Of a stretch of 64,000 nt of DNA, positions 35,373 through 49,450 are shown one piece after another. Source of the stretch: Paraspadella gotoi. Lineage: Eukaryota; Chaetognatha. The notes below the pieces were generated by a model, which made no database searches, was not told the origin of the DNA, and saw only the letters and a program-made list of their open reading frames with translations. Location: the NCBI GenBank assembly GCA_051294375.1, contig CM119266.1, forward strand, positions 1,183,554 to 1,247,553. Direction: 5' to 3'. The translations under genes were made by a program, and so were the position numbers. Within the stretch, counting starts at the first letter, position 1. Every line of letters starts with the position of its first letter.

Positions 35373-38300
35373 GGAGCTGGAGTGGATATAATGGGAGATG
35401 AGTTGGAGCCGGGGGGGAGATGGTAGGAGTGGAGCGCGGCGTGAGGTGTTAGCAGAGGAGCTGAAATGTATCGTAACTATTTATTTCTCCCAAGCACATT
35501 TTGATTGTCGACAATTCCAACTTTTCATTTGTTCGCGAAATTTTGAAATAAAATCATCGGTTTGTGACACATGGACCCTTTTATCATATCAATATGTATT
35601 TTGTCATCGTGTAAACTAAGGGAAGTGAGTCCATTGGAGATTGGATTGGATACGAGATGAATGCAGTCTTACAATTTTTGCAATTGTTCGTTCAGACTCG
35701 TATTTAGTACGTAAAGTATATACTATGGTGGACATTGGTGCCGGAGGCAAATCATTCGCCTCACAACCCAAAGGTCCGGGGTTTTAGCCCAGTGGCCGCC
35801 TAGCAGTTAAGAGGGACGGGGCGCTTAACCCGCCTGTAACACGGTGTTACAGCCTGATCCGAAGCTCAGGGACTGCTTATATTGAACGGTTCTATCACTC
35901 ATAACAATAATTACTGTCTCTTAAATACTATATATAATGAATGATGATAAGGTATGCGAAACGAATTAGTATAAAAAATGTAATGGAGATGCGATACTAT
36001 ATTGTATATCATTGTCGTGCACCATAATCGACGAATGCTTAAATGTTGAATTGCATTAAAAACATATTCATGAACTTAGTGTATAGTTTATTTTTTCAAG
36101 GGTCACTATTCAGTACTAGAATCATTGAAATCGCTTTTATGGCGCTAGAAAAGTAACTCAAATAAAACAAATAATCTCAACTTCAACTCGTAAAAACTAA
36201 ATAAATTTGGATGAAAAAGTTGCGTTCAATTTGAAATGTCTTGACGAATTAAACAAGTTTGAACAAACAACGATAATACGTGGATAATACGTTGCGTTTA
36301 CTTAAACTTAATATTTATTGTTTGTGGAGTATAATCATTTCTTTCGTTGTGTGTTTGATTATGAAAAAAGTTTGATTTAATTTCAACAGCGATTTGTTTT
36401 TATTTAAAAAACGTATATGTTTCGGCTTTTCATTTCATTTTGAGCTCTATCTTAATTCTTAAACTTTCACTTTATCTCTCACTTATCTATCCCTCAACAA
36501 AATCTATCTTTTCAAAATTTCAAATATTTCTCTTTCAACTTCACTTATTTTTAGTAAGATTAATTGTTAAAAATATTCACTATTATTTCATCAGTTTCAA
36601 ATCTTTATCATTGTTGTACATTGCATAATGTAAATTTCCCCATTCCCTCTCTCTCTCTCTCTCTTTCTCACACCATTTTCATTCTTTTTCACAACTTATT
36701 CTGTCCGTCCTTATCTTTTGACCTGTCCTCACCAATTGACCACTGTCCTTTCCTCAACTCTGTGTTGGAAACTTTGCCTTGTTTAATAAAAGAGAATCGA
36801 TTACCAAAGCCTTCGCTTATCTTTATTGTATTAAGTTTACTCTTTATTACACAAATTTTAAGGTAAAGAAAAAAAAAGAAAGAAAAAGCCGCGTCTGCTG
36901 ATCTGATAATACTTTTGAAGTTTGGACTCACTTTATCATTAACTTATTAATTTAAAGGTGTGCGAATATAATAACATTTTCTTAGAACAGCGAATAGCGG
37001 AGCGTCCGTTAAAACCTGGAGAACTAATTTTAGAAATCATAGTTTATTATAGTTTAGATTCAAGCTTAGTATTTTTCTTCAGGCTCATATGTTTTTTCCG
37101 TTTACTGTTTAAGCGAAAAGTAAAATACGACGGACAATATATACTAAATACTATTTTCAGAGGCGTTTAAAAGAATTAGGCTTTTTTTTATTTAATCTCA
37201 TAACTAAGAATGAGAACAATGATAGCGCCCACAAAATATCGTCAAAGGATATTAACTTATCATAATTATCAGGCTACAATTATATTATATCTAGAGGGAA
37301 ATCCGAAATCGCCTGATTCTGATTCAAAGTCAGTCTCTTTCTTGTTCCGTCGAACGGCTGCTACTGCAGCCGCACCGTTATCCCTGCCGCTGCTGCGGCG
37401 AGAGAACGAAGTTTGTGAAACGAAAAAAAAAAGCGATAAAATTTCATTTAATTGGCATCGGGGAAGAGAGCCTGATAAAGACGTCACGCCTTGCCTCTCT
37501 TTTAGATTTCTACAGAGTCAGTTATTAAACCATTTTGTGGCGATCAGTATTAATGCATTTTAATTTGCTGGGAAAACAATCCTCACTAAATAAACTGTCA
37601 TATTTTTAATTAATAAAAACAATTTAAAAAAATTTGTACGGACAATTATGAAAAAAAAATGGTAAAGCCCTTTTTTCCTATAGTATTGGGAATATGATTT
37701 ACGCTGGGTCAGATTAAAGATAAAGGAAACATTAAATAAAGTTTTGCTCTTTAAACGGTTAACGGGAGAACAGACGCTTAAGATATTAAAAAAAAAAATT
37801 TAAAAAAAGCTTTAAGGGGACCCAGTGATAAAAATGATATCATAAGCTAAGGGTCTATCATCAAAGGAATTTGAATGTGATAGTATTAATTTTAACTTTG
37901 CACGGGAAAGTGGCAAAAAAATTCCTATCTCTTATTCTAGCGGAACAAAAATTTAATAATTATGAAAAATAAAATTTCGTTACCCTACCTAAATATTTAT
38001 ATAATCCATTATTTTATTTTGCATTAGAAAGTATTTTTTACTAAATTTCCAATTTTTTATTTTTTTACTGTACAAAGCTATAATTTTAGGTTTAAGCCTC
38101 ATTGAACAAGGCTTTACAAGACTAATAATTTTTTTTTATTTTTATATTTACTTAAAAGCAGACAAATCAAACCTAAATTCTATTCTTACAGAAACAAAAC
38201 TATAACTAATTATTAATTAATATTCATAATCATCCCTTAAATGTATAATTAAACTATATTGATTCCTAATTATAACAATTAAAAATTTAGCAAAGTACAG

Positions 38301-39400
38301 AATCTTTCTCTTCTTTATATATATTTATATTACTTTAAAGAGTTTATTTTCATCCAATTAACAGAATCATTTGAAAAAAAGTTTAAATAAAATCAGTCAA
38401 TACCTTAAATTTGATTTCATTCCTAGTTTTTTTTTCTTATAAATTTTTATAATAAAAGCTGAAAATCTTTTAAAATTAGATCTTACCCTTTTTTGGAAAA
38501 AAAAATTTTAAACTTGAAAAAGATTTTCTTCTTACTGATTTTTTTAAAGAAAATTAAGCTCGCTGATTTTATCGAATTTTTTAAACTACTTTCCCAAATG
38601 ATTATAGAAGAAAAAGTTATATGGTAAGAACCAGCTTAGTTAAAGGGTCAAACGTTATGTTTTCAGCTTTTTACCCCCCTGTTCACTTGGTCCCCTTAAG
38701 CGATTTAATTTTCCTTTATTTACTTTTATTAACTTTTAATTATTTTTTCATATTTATTTGTATATTAACCCATTTACCATTCGATAGTCTGAAGCACTAC
38801 GGACTCATTTCCTCGTTTCTCCCTTCGCTTAGTTTTCCCCGATTCCAAATTTAAAAAAAACTCGGTGTCCGGGAAAAGATGATCCAACGGGAGAACGGAG
38901 ACAAAATTTTAGGAAAACAAAATCCATTAAAACGGAAAGAATTACAATCGGAATCGTTTTAATCCCAAGTTCGAAGCCTTAGCCACGCCACTTCCCCCTC
39001 ATGCGCGCGCCGGAGGGAAAGCGGACGAGGGTTGGAGGCGGCGTCGGCGGCGGCGGCGGCGGCGTCGGCGGAATTCTTTCAGACAAACCCGAGAATTAAA
39101 TCGTCCGAAACGGAATCGAATCTGCGGCGACAGTTCAATCCCGACGGTTGCGCGAATCGAACGAGTACGTAAGGGAGGGTGCGACTTTTTGCAATTTCCC
39201 AGAAGATATGAGATTTTTTTTTTAGATCTGCAGTTCCTTTAACTCGGACATTTCTACTTTGACAAGACAAAGAATCTGAGTCGCTAATAAACAATTGCCA
39301 CGCTGATATTTTTTTTATTCAATAGGTTTCTTTTCTTTATCTCTTCATATCGCGATTATATTAGGACGGATATTCTCAGGAAAATTCCTTTTAATTTGAC
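35373..39400. other. intergenic, CFAP43 to PISD
   Basis: AT-rich, with a SINE copy at 35726-35922. A (CT)n patch lies near 36646-36668. A GC-rich CpG-like island at about 38985-39080 probably marks the PISD promoter and first exon. From about 36600 the whole stretch recurs at 49450-52290. Confidence 0.6.
35726..35922 (+). repeat. tRNA-derived-looking SINE, second full copy
   Basis: Co-linear with 4788-5019 from ATTGGTGCCGGAGGCAA to the CTGTCTCTT tail. The B-box region reads GGGTTTTAGCCC, one change from the other copy. A heavily corrupted version at about 46280-46450 belongs to the duplicated segment. Confidence 0.75.
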
Positions 39401-39985
39401 CTTCTGCCAATCTTAGTCTTCCTTCAAACTCCACACTCCCCAGCCCTCACCCCTTCACCCCCAAGCTATTGTCCGGCTACTCGAGCCAAATTCGAACCAC
39501 ACTCGTCGTCATTTCGGTGGCGCTGATCACGACGCAGTCCGGGCAATACTTTTTCGCCATGAAGACAGTCTGGAACATCCTTCTTCCACTCACCGTCATC
39601 ACGGCGGGTGAGTCAGAGATGGGGGAATGGAGATATAATTTTTTATCCGCATAAAACAAATAATCGATCAGATTAATAAAATCAATCAATCAATAAATCA
39701 ATCATCAATCAATTATTTAAATCAAAAGTCAAAAATCTGAAATATATCTATAAAGCAATAAATCAAGAAATAATTCTCATTTGATCATTATCTATTAATC
39801 AAGCAGTCAACAATCAATACAATCATTTAATCAATCAAATTATCGATTCTTGCAGGACATACAATTCATGCGTCCGCGATCTGCGACCGTTGGATGGCAG
39901 ACTGTGGCGGTTGGACTCTTTTCTCTAAAGGTAAAATAAAAACATATAAAACAAACAAAGAAACTAATGAAAATATCGATCCCGA

Positions 39986-40078
<93 letters not shown>

Positions 40079-43000
40079 GCGCTTCGCCACACCACCAAGA
40101 TTCCCGGTACTCGTGTACGGTCTTCGCCTGCTCATCACCGCCCCGTTCAAACTAATGGGGATTCAACGTCGCCAGGCAAAGACTGGGACGCGAAGTCGGC
40201 GGAATCAAGCGCGACTCAAAAGGTGAGTGAAGTGAGGTAAGGAAATGATCGGAGCAATTCTTTAAGTCAATTTTTGGGTCGGTCGGTCGGTCTGTTTTAA
40301 ATACTAATAGCTTTGGCTATACTTACTTGGTAGAAAGGTTACATACTATGATATGCGCAGTGATTCTTTTGTAATAGAAATCGAAATATAAATTATAAAA
40401 TATTTTTCGGTAACAAAACATGTTTTATAAAAAAGTATATAGATAAGTATATAAATAGTTTTTACATAATAATAACCGCGAGGATTCTCAGGAGAGCATA
40501 CGGAACTGTCTTGTCGCAAGAGGAATCATCGATGTTGACGACGACGACGACGTGAAGGAGCTCTTGATCCCTGTGACGGCGACGACGCTGACCGGATGTG
40601 GTGGAGTCACGTCATCGAGACAGCCGTCGCAGTCAAAGTCGGCGAAACAGAGAAAGTTCGTCGCCATTTACAGGTTGGAAGATTTCACTCTCAAAAAACT
40701 CGGATGCAATCCGATCGGAGTTCCATCTAAATTTTCTCCTTGGCTCTCTTCAGAACCATTCCTCTCCGATTGGTCTCTCGCGTTTGGGGTCGCCTGATGC
40801 AACTGCCTCTGCCTAAGCCGCTGAGGAAGCCGGTCTTCCTTTTCTTCGCCTCCGTCACCGGATGCAATTGGATGTGGGAATGATCGAAGAAATTATGGAT
40901 TAATGCTTTTTTATATATATGATAACGATTGGTAATAACTAACTAAACTCAGTTACCAACTAATTAACCCTAAATGAAATTATTAACATTAAATGATAAT
41001 AGTAACTTATACTGCCAAAAATTCCCTTCGTCCAAGAGGTCGACTCGACGTTTCCGCCTACGCGTCTCTCGGCGAATTCTTCCGGCGTAGTGAAGCCGGA
41101 ATCATCGGCCGATCGACGAAGCGGGCGCTGGGTGACGTCGCCGGCGGACGGACGGTGGTCACGGCCGGACGAGTGAGAGCGGAGAGTTGAGCAGATCAAG
41201 GGTGAGGTTTTTGGGGACTGGGGACTGGGGACTGGGGACGGGGTTGGGGATGGGGTGTTGGGCGGGAGAGAGAAAAGGATGTTAGGTGGAATGAGATTTG
41301 AAAAAAACAGTTGGTGCATTTCTAGTCATTGATTTGTAATTTTCATAATCACGGTTTTTCTGTCTCCCTGAGATTAGTTTATCAACTTGTTAAATAAAAG
41401 CTATGAACGGAACATTGGTTATTTGAATGGAGATATGATTGATTGATGATATCACTAATTAAATTATTACGTAAATGCTGGTTTTCTAATAACCGCTCTT
41501 TATATCTGTATTGATGCAAAGCATAATTTGATATTTTTTTGGGGCTCTAATGAATGCGCCAGCGTCACTTTATTCGCTTCACGAATTCTTGGGCCACATC
41601 ACTTGGAATCTCCCGTTCGAAGATGTCGACGACGAGACGGTGACGATGTATCAAGCCGTAACGATGACGGCGACGACGACGCTGACGACGACGACGCCTC
41701 AGTTAACGAATTTCGATATCCATAAAGACTCGACGCCTCCGAACGACGCAATAGACCCGGAACCTGTTGAGACGGCTGTCCAGGCCAAGACTCAACGCTG
41801 ATCAGACTTCGTTTGGATCGAGATGGCTGGGCTGGGCCGAGTCTCGCCAGAGAGGACCGAGGTGTCGACGCCCTTCCCGGATGCGGCGTCCACGATGAAG
41901 GTGTCGATGGAGTCGCCGAGGATACGGTGGGGATCCAGCATCGACGAGGGTCATGGTGGAAGACGACGACGAACGACGACGTCCAAGTCTGTCGCCAGTA
42001 TCGCGACCGGCTTTGCTTGAAGTTGCCTCGTATGGTGATTGATTGACTGATCGATGATTGGATGACTGGTCGTGGTGGCAACTTCACAACTTGATCGTTT
42101 ATTTGTTGAAAGATTTATTCATCGGTTGACTGATTGATTCATTGAATGATAATTGATTGCTTGATGTAGTGTTTGATGGACTGATTGGTTGATTATTTAA
42201 AATACTGTTAAATTTCCGTGTTAAAGAACCTTTGAGTTGAGACTAAAAAAAAAAAATACAATCTCCATCTCGATCATCCATTCAATTTTTCATAAGCCTC
42301 GTCGACTCACCGTCTGTATCACCTGTCGTCTATCTCGCGCCGGGTGATTCACCGATTTCATTCGCCCGTCGACCGGACCGTCACCTATCGACGTCACGTC
42401 CCGGTGAGATTCACGGATAAAGAACATAAGAAAAAGGTCGGTCAATCAATCTTTAACATACCATTCAATTAATCCCGATTCTATTAATCAATCATTCAAT
42501 TAATTAATCAATAATAATGCATTCATTCAGTCAGTCTATAATCAATCACATCCATCAGGCGATCTCTTCAGCGTTCCCCACGCGTGTCCCGCCTGATCGC
42601 CGGGCCTGTTCAACTCAACGAACGCCGTTGTCTACGCGGATTCTGGCGCCACGGGTTCTTCTCGCTGACGGCGGTCGGCGCCACCGGCGTCGGTTCCATC
42701 CGCACCCGGATCGACCGGCGCTCTCGACCACCAGTGGAAGTGGGATCCGAGGAAGGAAGCCTATTTGGACCGAGACTTGTGGCCGGTGAAGGAGTTGTTG
42801 TTGTTGTGTTTTTTTTTTGTTGTTTTCGTCGACATTAAAAAAGGATCTTACGTGAAAAATGTCGGAATTACATTCGTAATTACAATTTTGTTCATCTACG
42901 ATTCAAAACCCGACGATTAGAGGCCGGTAGGCTCAACTTTGAGTATTCACGCTTTACAGAAAAAACAAATGAACTTAAGTTTGAATCCCCTCAATAGAGG

Positions 43001-43681
43001 GCTCTATCTCTTCTCTGACGCTCACAAGATAATAATAATATAACGGAAGTCAACAGCTTTCAATTAAGAAATCTTTCATAGTCTACGTCATTTATTCACC
43101 TGGTTTCCCTATATTAAAAGTGGTATATGATATTTTAAGAACTGTTTTACAACTTTTAGTCTTTAAAAGAACGACTCCCTTAAGCATTAAATCGTAATTG
43201 AATTCTTGATCCGAACTCATCATCCTAAACTTTTCCTCACCCTCTCCCACTTTGACTTCCCAGAGTCGGGCTCCGGCGTCCCCGTCAGAAAATGAGGAAT
43301 TGGCGAATTCAATTTGGGATCGACGATCGTTTTTGATCTTCGAGCGCCGATCGACTGTCCGGTTTCGAGTTGCGACGGAAAGCGGGTCAAGTTCGGTCAA
43401 GGAGTCGGCGTCGGGCCGCGGCGCCTTGGCGAGCGGCGCTGTTGAGCCAAGCGCCGCGGACGCCGGCACTGCTTAGTAGTTGATCAAAGCGTATCGGACA
43501 AGATTGCCGTCAGGCGTTTGGCTCTGAAGAGGCGTATTGTGATTCAATTCGGATCCGTCGACGTTAGACCGCCGCGCCGCAGACTCCGCCGCCGCCGCGC
43601 CGCTGCCGCCAGACTCCGCCGCCGCCGCCGCCGCTGCTGCAGACTCCGTCGCCGTCCCGTTACCGCGACTCCGTTGATTGA
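39400..43681 (+). pseudogene. PISD: phosphatidylserine decarboxylase, first copy with indels
   Basis: Same gene as at 51847-56581; see there for function. Corresponding exons: up to 39607, 39856-39930, 40079-40222, 40492-40673, 40754-40874, 41037-41201, 41563-42022, 42297-42403, 42559-42785, 43265-43681. Several exons have lost or gained single bases: 40754 loses T and G near its end, and 41563, 42559 and 43265 each lose bases. The frame is therefore broken many times. Yet exon 39856 reads correctly here where the other copy has an extra G. The pyruvoyl site LGST is at 43314-43325. Most likely a second read-through of the same locus rather than a true pseudogene. Confidence 0.7.
39991..40077. 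repeat. (CT)n microsatellite in a PISD intron, copy 1
   Basis: Uninterrupted CT repeat before a PISD acceptor. The equivalent tract at about 52840-52921 is broken by several CCT/TTC steps, a difference expected from read errors in dinucleotide repeats. Confidence 0.9.
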
Positions 43682-44765
43682 AAGCTTCCAAAAAACGCGG
43701 TGCTGGAGAGATAAATGGGACTGAGTAAATTTTTTGTGGAGAAAAAAAACGGTCAAGGATATAAAAATCATCTGTTTTTTTTTTTATTACTAACATTATG
43801 AAGTATGATTATTACTGGATATATCTGTTTAATGTTCGTTGATATTGATATTGGTTTTCATAGTTCCATGAATGGATTATAAAAATTTTTTGAAGAATAA
43901 TTATCCTGGTGAATGATTCTTTCACCGTTTTTAATTCAACTAGTTTTTGATGTGGTTTTGACCTTCACCGTCAATCATGTCAATTAATGATATTGTAGTC
44001 GAAATTATTTCGTATTTATGTTTTTGGTCTTTATCATTTTGCGATAACTCGATAACGTATTTACCGGTTTTTTTAGGTCGTGATTAATTCTCGTGTGATT
44101 TGTAAGAATTATACTTTTTTGCAATTTATTTGTTTTATGTTGTGTACAAACATTAGTATTCCTTGAAGAGACAAACTTTAAGGCAAGTTTTAAAGATGAG
44201 TAAAAAAGGTACTGCCCCGGACGTGAAACCACTACACCACAGCACCTATATAAATTATATATAATTTCGTGAGTCAAGGGACGGGCCAGAATACAATCTC
44301 TCGTTTGATCTTATCTCTCAGCTTGCAAAGTCTACTATATATTTGTTACATTTTTTGAATAATTCTTACAGTATTTTAATAATCTCTCTCTCTCTCTCTC
44401 TCTCCTCGTTTCAGCTAATTAAAGTTATCCGACCAATCTGCAACATTCGCCTGACATTTCGCGCCCAAACTGCAACGAGGTTCGTCCAAATGTGCCACTT
44501 TTGTCGTTCTCCGATGGCTTTTCCCCGCATTGTCTGACAAAACGGAAAGCGTGAGATTGTTTAGCTGTTTGTATTATTTAACTTTTCGTCTTGCGAAAGC
44601 TTTTTATCGGAAGGAAAAGGAATTTTTCATGGATGTCATTTCTATTATTTAATAATAATAAATATAAATTCTAAATAATAAATATTTATTGTCATTTAAA
44701 TACCTCTGTATAAAATATTTAGCCGAAAAATTTAAAATGTGTTAAAAAAATTTGTAAATTGATTT
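43682..44765. other. 3' flank of PISD copy 1
   Basis: AT-rich, with a short (CT)n patch at about 44383-44404. Recurs at 56582-57706. No coding exon seen. Confidence 0.55.
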
Positions 44766-44790
44766 NNNNNNNNNNNNNNNNNNNNNNNNN
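44766..44790. other. assembly gap (25 N)
   Basis: Exactly 25 N, a placeholder length and not a measured gap. Left and right flanks are not adjacent in the underlying locus: the right flank goes back to sequence equivalent to about 34.95 kb. Confidence 0.98.
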
Positions 44791-47633
44791 TTATGTCCTT
44801 TGCCACCTCCGCCTCTATTTGAAGACATATCTGTTATCTTGTATAATAGTTGCATGTTTATTTGGTTTAATTTACGTTTCTAATTACCACTACTGGCATC
44901 CCGTCCAACCAACATCGAAAAGCCATCAAAGCCACCACAGAAGTATGCATCCGGCCACCGCGAACCAAGCCGCCCTAATCAATCACTTCCCTTCTTCTAA
45001 CCGACCAACCTTTTTCCCCCAGTTCCTCCACGACCTTTCAACCTCCGTATGACCAAGAAATCGAAATCTATGCAGCTTTCTCGTGTCCAGTTCAATTAAT
45101 TAATTTTCACGAGATATATAATGGAAAATCCGAGGCTCACGATGAAACGAAACGGAATGAGTCGTACATAAGTATATTGCACTTACGACGAGTAAGGTTA
45201 TTCAACGAGCGTATTGCGGTCATATGGTTGGACTCTGAGTAACAGACTTTTGAAAACCAGCTACCGGCGCTGACGGCTCTCCTGGCGCGGAGCGCCGGTG
45301 CCCGGCTTCGTTAAAAACCTCGAAACGTGATATGCTGGAGCATTTGTGTCGAGATACTGGTGGCCAAGGCCGAATCGCCAGGAAGGTCGCCAGCCTTCTC
45401 GGATTCAAGAGATGGAGGTGGAAGCGGCCCAGGTATGTAAGGACGCCTTTCCCCGCGATGTGTGATGGTGACATTAATATAGAGTGGAGTTTTGTGAGGA
45501 GGCTGGAGTGGATATAAATGGAGATGATTGGGAAAGCGGGGGGAGATGGTAGGAGAAAGAAATAAAAATCGGAAAGCGCGCAGAGCGATGTAATGGTGTT
45601 TTAAAGTCTAGAAGGATAGACTGAAGACGTTATCACGTAAACTATTTATATAAAATATAGGTTATTGAATATTCTTGTAAGCCAACAGAGAAACTTTTTA
45701 TTTCTTTGAAACCAATCGTTCTGCCGTTTGGGCACTCAAAGAACGTTTGACTTTGGATGCTCTAAATACAATCTCTCCTCAGAGTCGCCACTACCACTAG
45801 TTATCTCAAATCCATATTTGGATTGTCCAATTATGAGAAGCAAAAACTATATAATAATCTTCACCCTCAATGTTCCAACTTTTTCATTTGTTTCCGAAAT
45901 TTTGAAATAAAATCATCGGTTTGTGACACAATGGACCCCTTTTATTCATATCAATATGTATTTTGTCATCGTGTAAACTAAGGGAAGTGAGTCCATTGGA
46001 GATTGGATTTGGATACGAGATGAATGCAGTCTTTACAATTTATTTTGCAATTGTTCGTTCAGACTCGTATTTTAGATACGTAAAGTTATGAAATAATAAC
46101 CTTATGTATTTTGGTTGGACCTTGTCGACAGTTAGGTTGCTCTTTTTTCGGGAGAATTGGATCACCGAATGAGGTGAAATCGCCAATCTCACAACAAGCA
46201 ACGCTACAAAGGGGAAAAACGCAAGGTAATTTCTATGACAACTATTATTATCTATATTCGGGGTATTTTTTATGAGGAGCGGACTTCTACTTGTTTTTTG
46301 GGTTCCGCGACAGCCTAGCAGATTTAAGAGGGATAAGCGTGGGGAGCGCAAATGTTTTATAAAAATTAGCTGAATACCGGCCTGTAATTAACACTGGGTG
46401 TTACAGAGCCCTGGATCCGTTGCGCAACCAATGTTGAACAGCATGTTTTCATTCACGCTGTGGGGCAGCGCCTGTTAACATTGTAAAATATTTTGATATT
46501 CCTGTTTCCTTTTCTTGTCTACCGACGTTCATACCCTAACCTGATATTCATATCTTACTGTTTCGATACCACATTGATTTTGCGTTATCACAGCAAATTA
46601 TCTAATAGTGGATATATTTTATAATTCAATGTATTGTCAGTGGAATAAAAAGACGAGTGATAGAATAAAAAAAATATTATTATTTGCGTATGCTGAAATT
46701 GTTGAAATGTCTTTTGTAGACCTGCTCAAAAAAAAAAAAAAAATTACCATTTTGATTCAAAAACAAGAAATCATAAGTACTCTATATAACCTTATACTGT
46801 GATGATGGATACGGGAAGTAATGGTTACGTATAAATTAATCCCGAATATAGATCATTAAAATTGATATATAGTACGGGAGGTTTACTTTTTTAGTTTTTA
46901 CATAAGAATATATTGCTCGCAGTCCGTTATTTCCCTTTAATATATTTTTTGAGTTTAAAAAATATTTTATCTATCTAATAACATTTGTATTTTTTTTTTT
47001 TTTTTTTTATTATTTTTTTTTTTTTTCTTTTTTCTGTTTTCTGATTCTAATCATTGTCACATTGTTCCCTGTGAGATGAAGTGGAAGTGACGGTGACGGC
47101 CGGCAATTCGACGATGAATAAACTCAGAAAGTAGACAACCATTTTGACAAATCCTAGCGACCTACGAACGAAGAGTTTGTCTGAATCCAAGCAAACTAAC
47201 GAACATCCGTGAATCGTACGAAATGCTTGAAATATATGTCGAATGTTACTGAGATCTGCAAAGAACCTTGGTAACGAAAAAAACGTCAGATGAGAGTCAC
47301 CTTTCAAATAGATTTGGAAAAAGAAAACTCAAGAACACAAGTAGTAAAGTGTTATAGTTTTCAATTTTTTTTTTTTCGACTTATTTTTTTTTTTTCATTT
47401 TTCCTCTATTTTTATTTTTTCTTTGAAACAAGTGAAAAATTGGAGAAGAATGTGCGCGACGAATTGGTAGCAGAGTATTTTCTCCATCGCCGAGATTTGA
47501 TCAAGTACTTAATAGAGACAGAAAAATGATCAAAAAAAAAAAAAGAAAAAAAAAACAAAGTATAAAAAAAAAAGAATTGAAAAAAAATCAGAGAGCAAAG
47601 TTTTTTTTTTTTTTGTTTTTTTTTTTTTCTTTT

Positions 47634-47665
<32 letters not shown>

Positions 47666-49450
47666 TGCGTCAATAGCTGTAAGTGAAATAAGTAATACTA
47701 ATATAATCCAAAAAAATAAATAAGAACAACATAATACTCACAAATCTTAAAACTCGAATAAAAACTAATAAAATTTGGATGAGAATAAGTTTGCGATGTT
47801 CCAATTTGAAAAAACTAAATGTCTGTGACGAGGGATTAAACAGCAATTTGGCGATAATCCGCAAAACACGAGATGAAAACAGCAAAATATACGACGGACC
47901 ACTATAGGGGGTCGCGTGTTGCGGACGGCGCGGGGGGTTGGAAACATAAAGAAGACCACCTTATAGTATAAACTGTATGATAAATAATTTTATTAGTTTT
48001 GTGGGTGGAGCAGCAGTAAATAAAAAGTGTGTCATGTATACTATTCTTTACTCTTTCTTTTTCCTTCTAGGCCGGTAGTCTTCGTAATGTGATTTTCTCT
48101 CTGTCCTTTTTTTTGTTCCTATCCCTTTGCATATTGAGAAACCGTGAGCCAGGCATCAGTGATACCCTTTCCTCGCTCCCTTCTTCTGTAGAAAAAAACA
48201 AGTACACCCACATTTCATTAATATCAAACAAATATTAAACTCGCAATCTCTCACCACCTTGTCAATTCTTAGTTGATTTAGAGGATATTGGATTTCAATT
48301 AGACCACTATGTTACCAACACTCCTTTCTTTTTTCTGCTTTTCCTTCTCCAGTTCCATTAACAATCTATTCTCTCATCTCTATTTCTTTTCTCTTATACG
48401 CAAATTATTTTTCATCTGCACTTTCTTTCGTTGTGATGTTTTGATTGGACATTATGAAAAATCAGCTATAATACCCGATTTACATACACAAAAGAAAGTT
48501 TGAGATTTTTTTTTATTTTACCACCACCAGCGCATGTTTTAGGTTTTTTTTTTTCTTTAAATTATTTAAAAAAAAAGAAACGGCTATTCTTTTGTGAAAA
48601 AAACTATTCGGTATAAATGTGTAATTGATTGATGTTATATTATATCATTAAAATGTTTAGACGGAAAAGCAGATTAAAACTAGTACATGCAATAATACTT
48701 TTTTTTAGAATGAACTAAAGTTTGAATATAAAAGATCCCCTCGTGGTGTAAGTGAGTCTGTTATTGCGGCTTGTGGGGCTTTTTTCCAATTTTTTTTTCC
48801 CACGACAATTCTTGAGGTCCCATACATCCTCAGCAAACAAAAAAATCAATTTATAATATCCAACAATAAATCAATTTTTGAGCTCACGTGCTTACTAAAA
48901 CACACAAACAAAAAAAATTCTTAAGCAGCGAATGGATGAGTATGATTCTTTCCATTACTTGTATAATCTCTCAACATCAAAATATAGAACACCTTATCAC
49001 TATCTAAAACCATAAAAAACTTATTTCATTAAATGATTTTCTTAAACCTCAATAAAAAAAAAAATCAAAAATAATATGTAAAAACAACAAACATTATTTA
49101 CACGCGAAAAAACAATTTCAAATACTAGATCATCATCTTGATCAAGCAAAACTTTCACTTTATTTTTTTTTAGTAGAATTTGTAATTGGTTAACAAGTAT
49201 AGTTTCACTATTTCCATGTAGCACGTTTTCACAAAATCTTTATCAATTTGGGTTTGTACCATTGCCATAAGATAAATGTTAATTTCGTCCCTAAGGGCAC
49301 GATATGTGACATTTCCTGATCTATTCTCATCTCCTCAGATGGTTTTCCGTCACCTCCGACCGGTCTCTGATCGTTCATCGTTCTCTTCCCCCCTCGTCCC
49401 CGGTGTCCTATCCCTCGTCCCGCTATCTTCTCTCTCTCTCTTCCTCTCCT
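44791..49450. other. low-quality or scrambled copy of the CFAP43 3' end and flank
   Basis: Matches 35.0-36.6 kb in order (last CFAP43 exon at about 45010-45500, its 3' flank at 45700-46090, the SINE at 46280-46450, later flank at 47700-47830 and after). It is inflated about threefold by insertions and long poly-T/poly-A runs at 46990-47030 and 47600-47665. No frame survives. This looks like an uncorrected long read or a failed consensus. Confidence 0.65.

Larger units (their letters stand above)
34900..44765 (+). repeat. segment duplication, unit 1 (probably an assembly artefact)
   Basis: Ends at the N gap. The part 36600-44765 is co-linear over its whole length with 49450-57706; the part 34900-36600 is recognisable, but badly scrambled, in 44791-49450. 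Differences are almost all one-base insertions and deletions. The unit contains the last CFAP43 exon, a SINE and the entire PISD gene. Confidence 0.85.

Noticed and set aside
39866-40226. ORFs through the (CT)n tract in PISD introns
   Set aside because: Dinucleotide repeats translate without stops; flanking acceptor and donor sites show the tract is intronic.
44759-45052. ORF spanning the N gap
   Set aside because: It joins two contig ends across unknown bases; no meaning.
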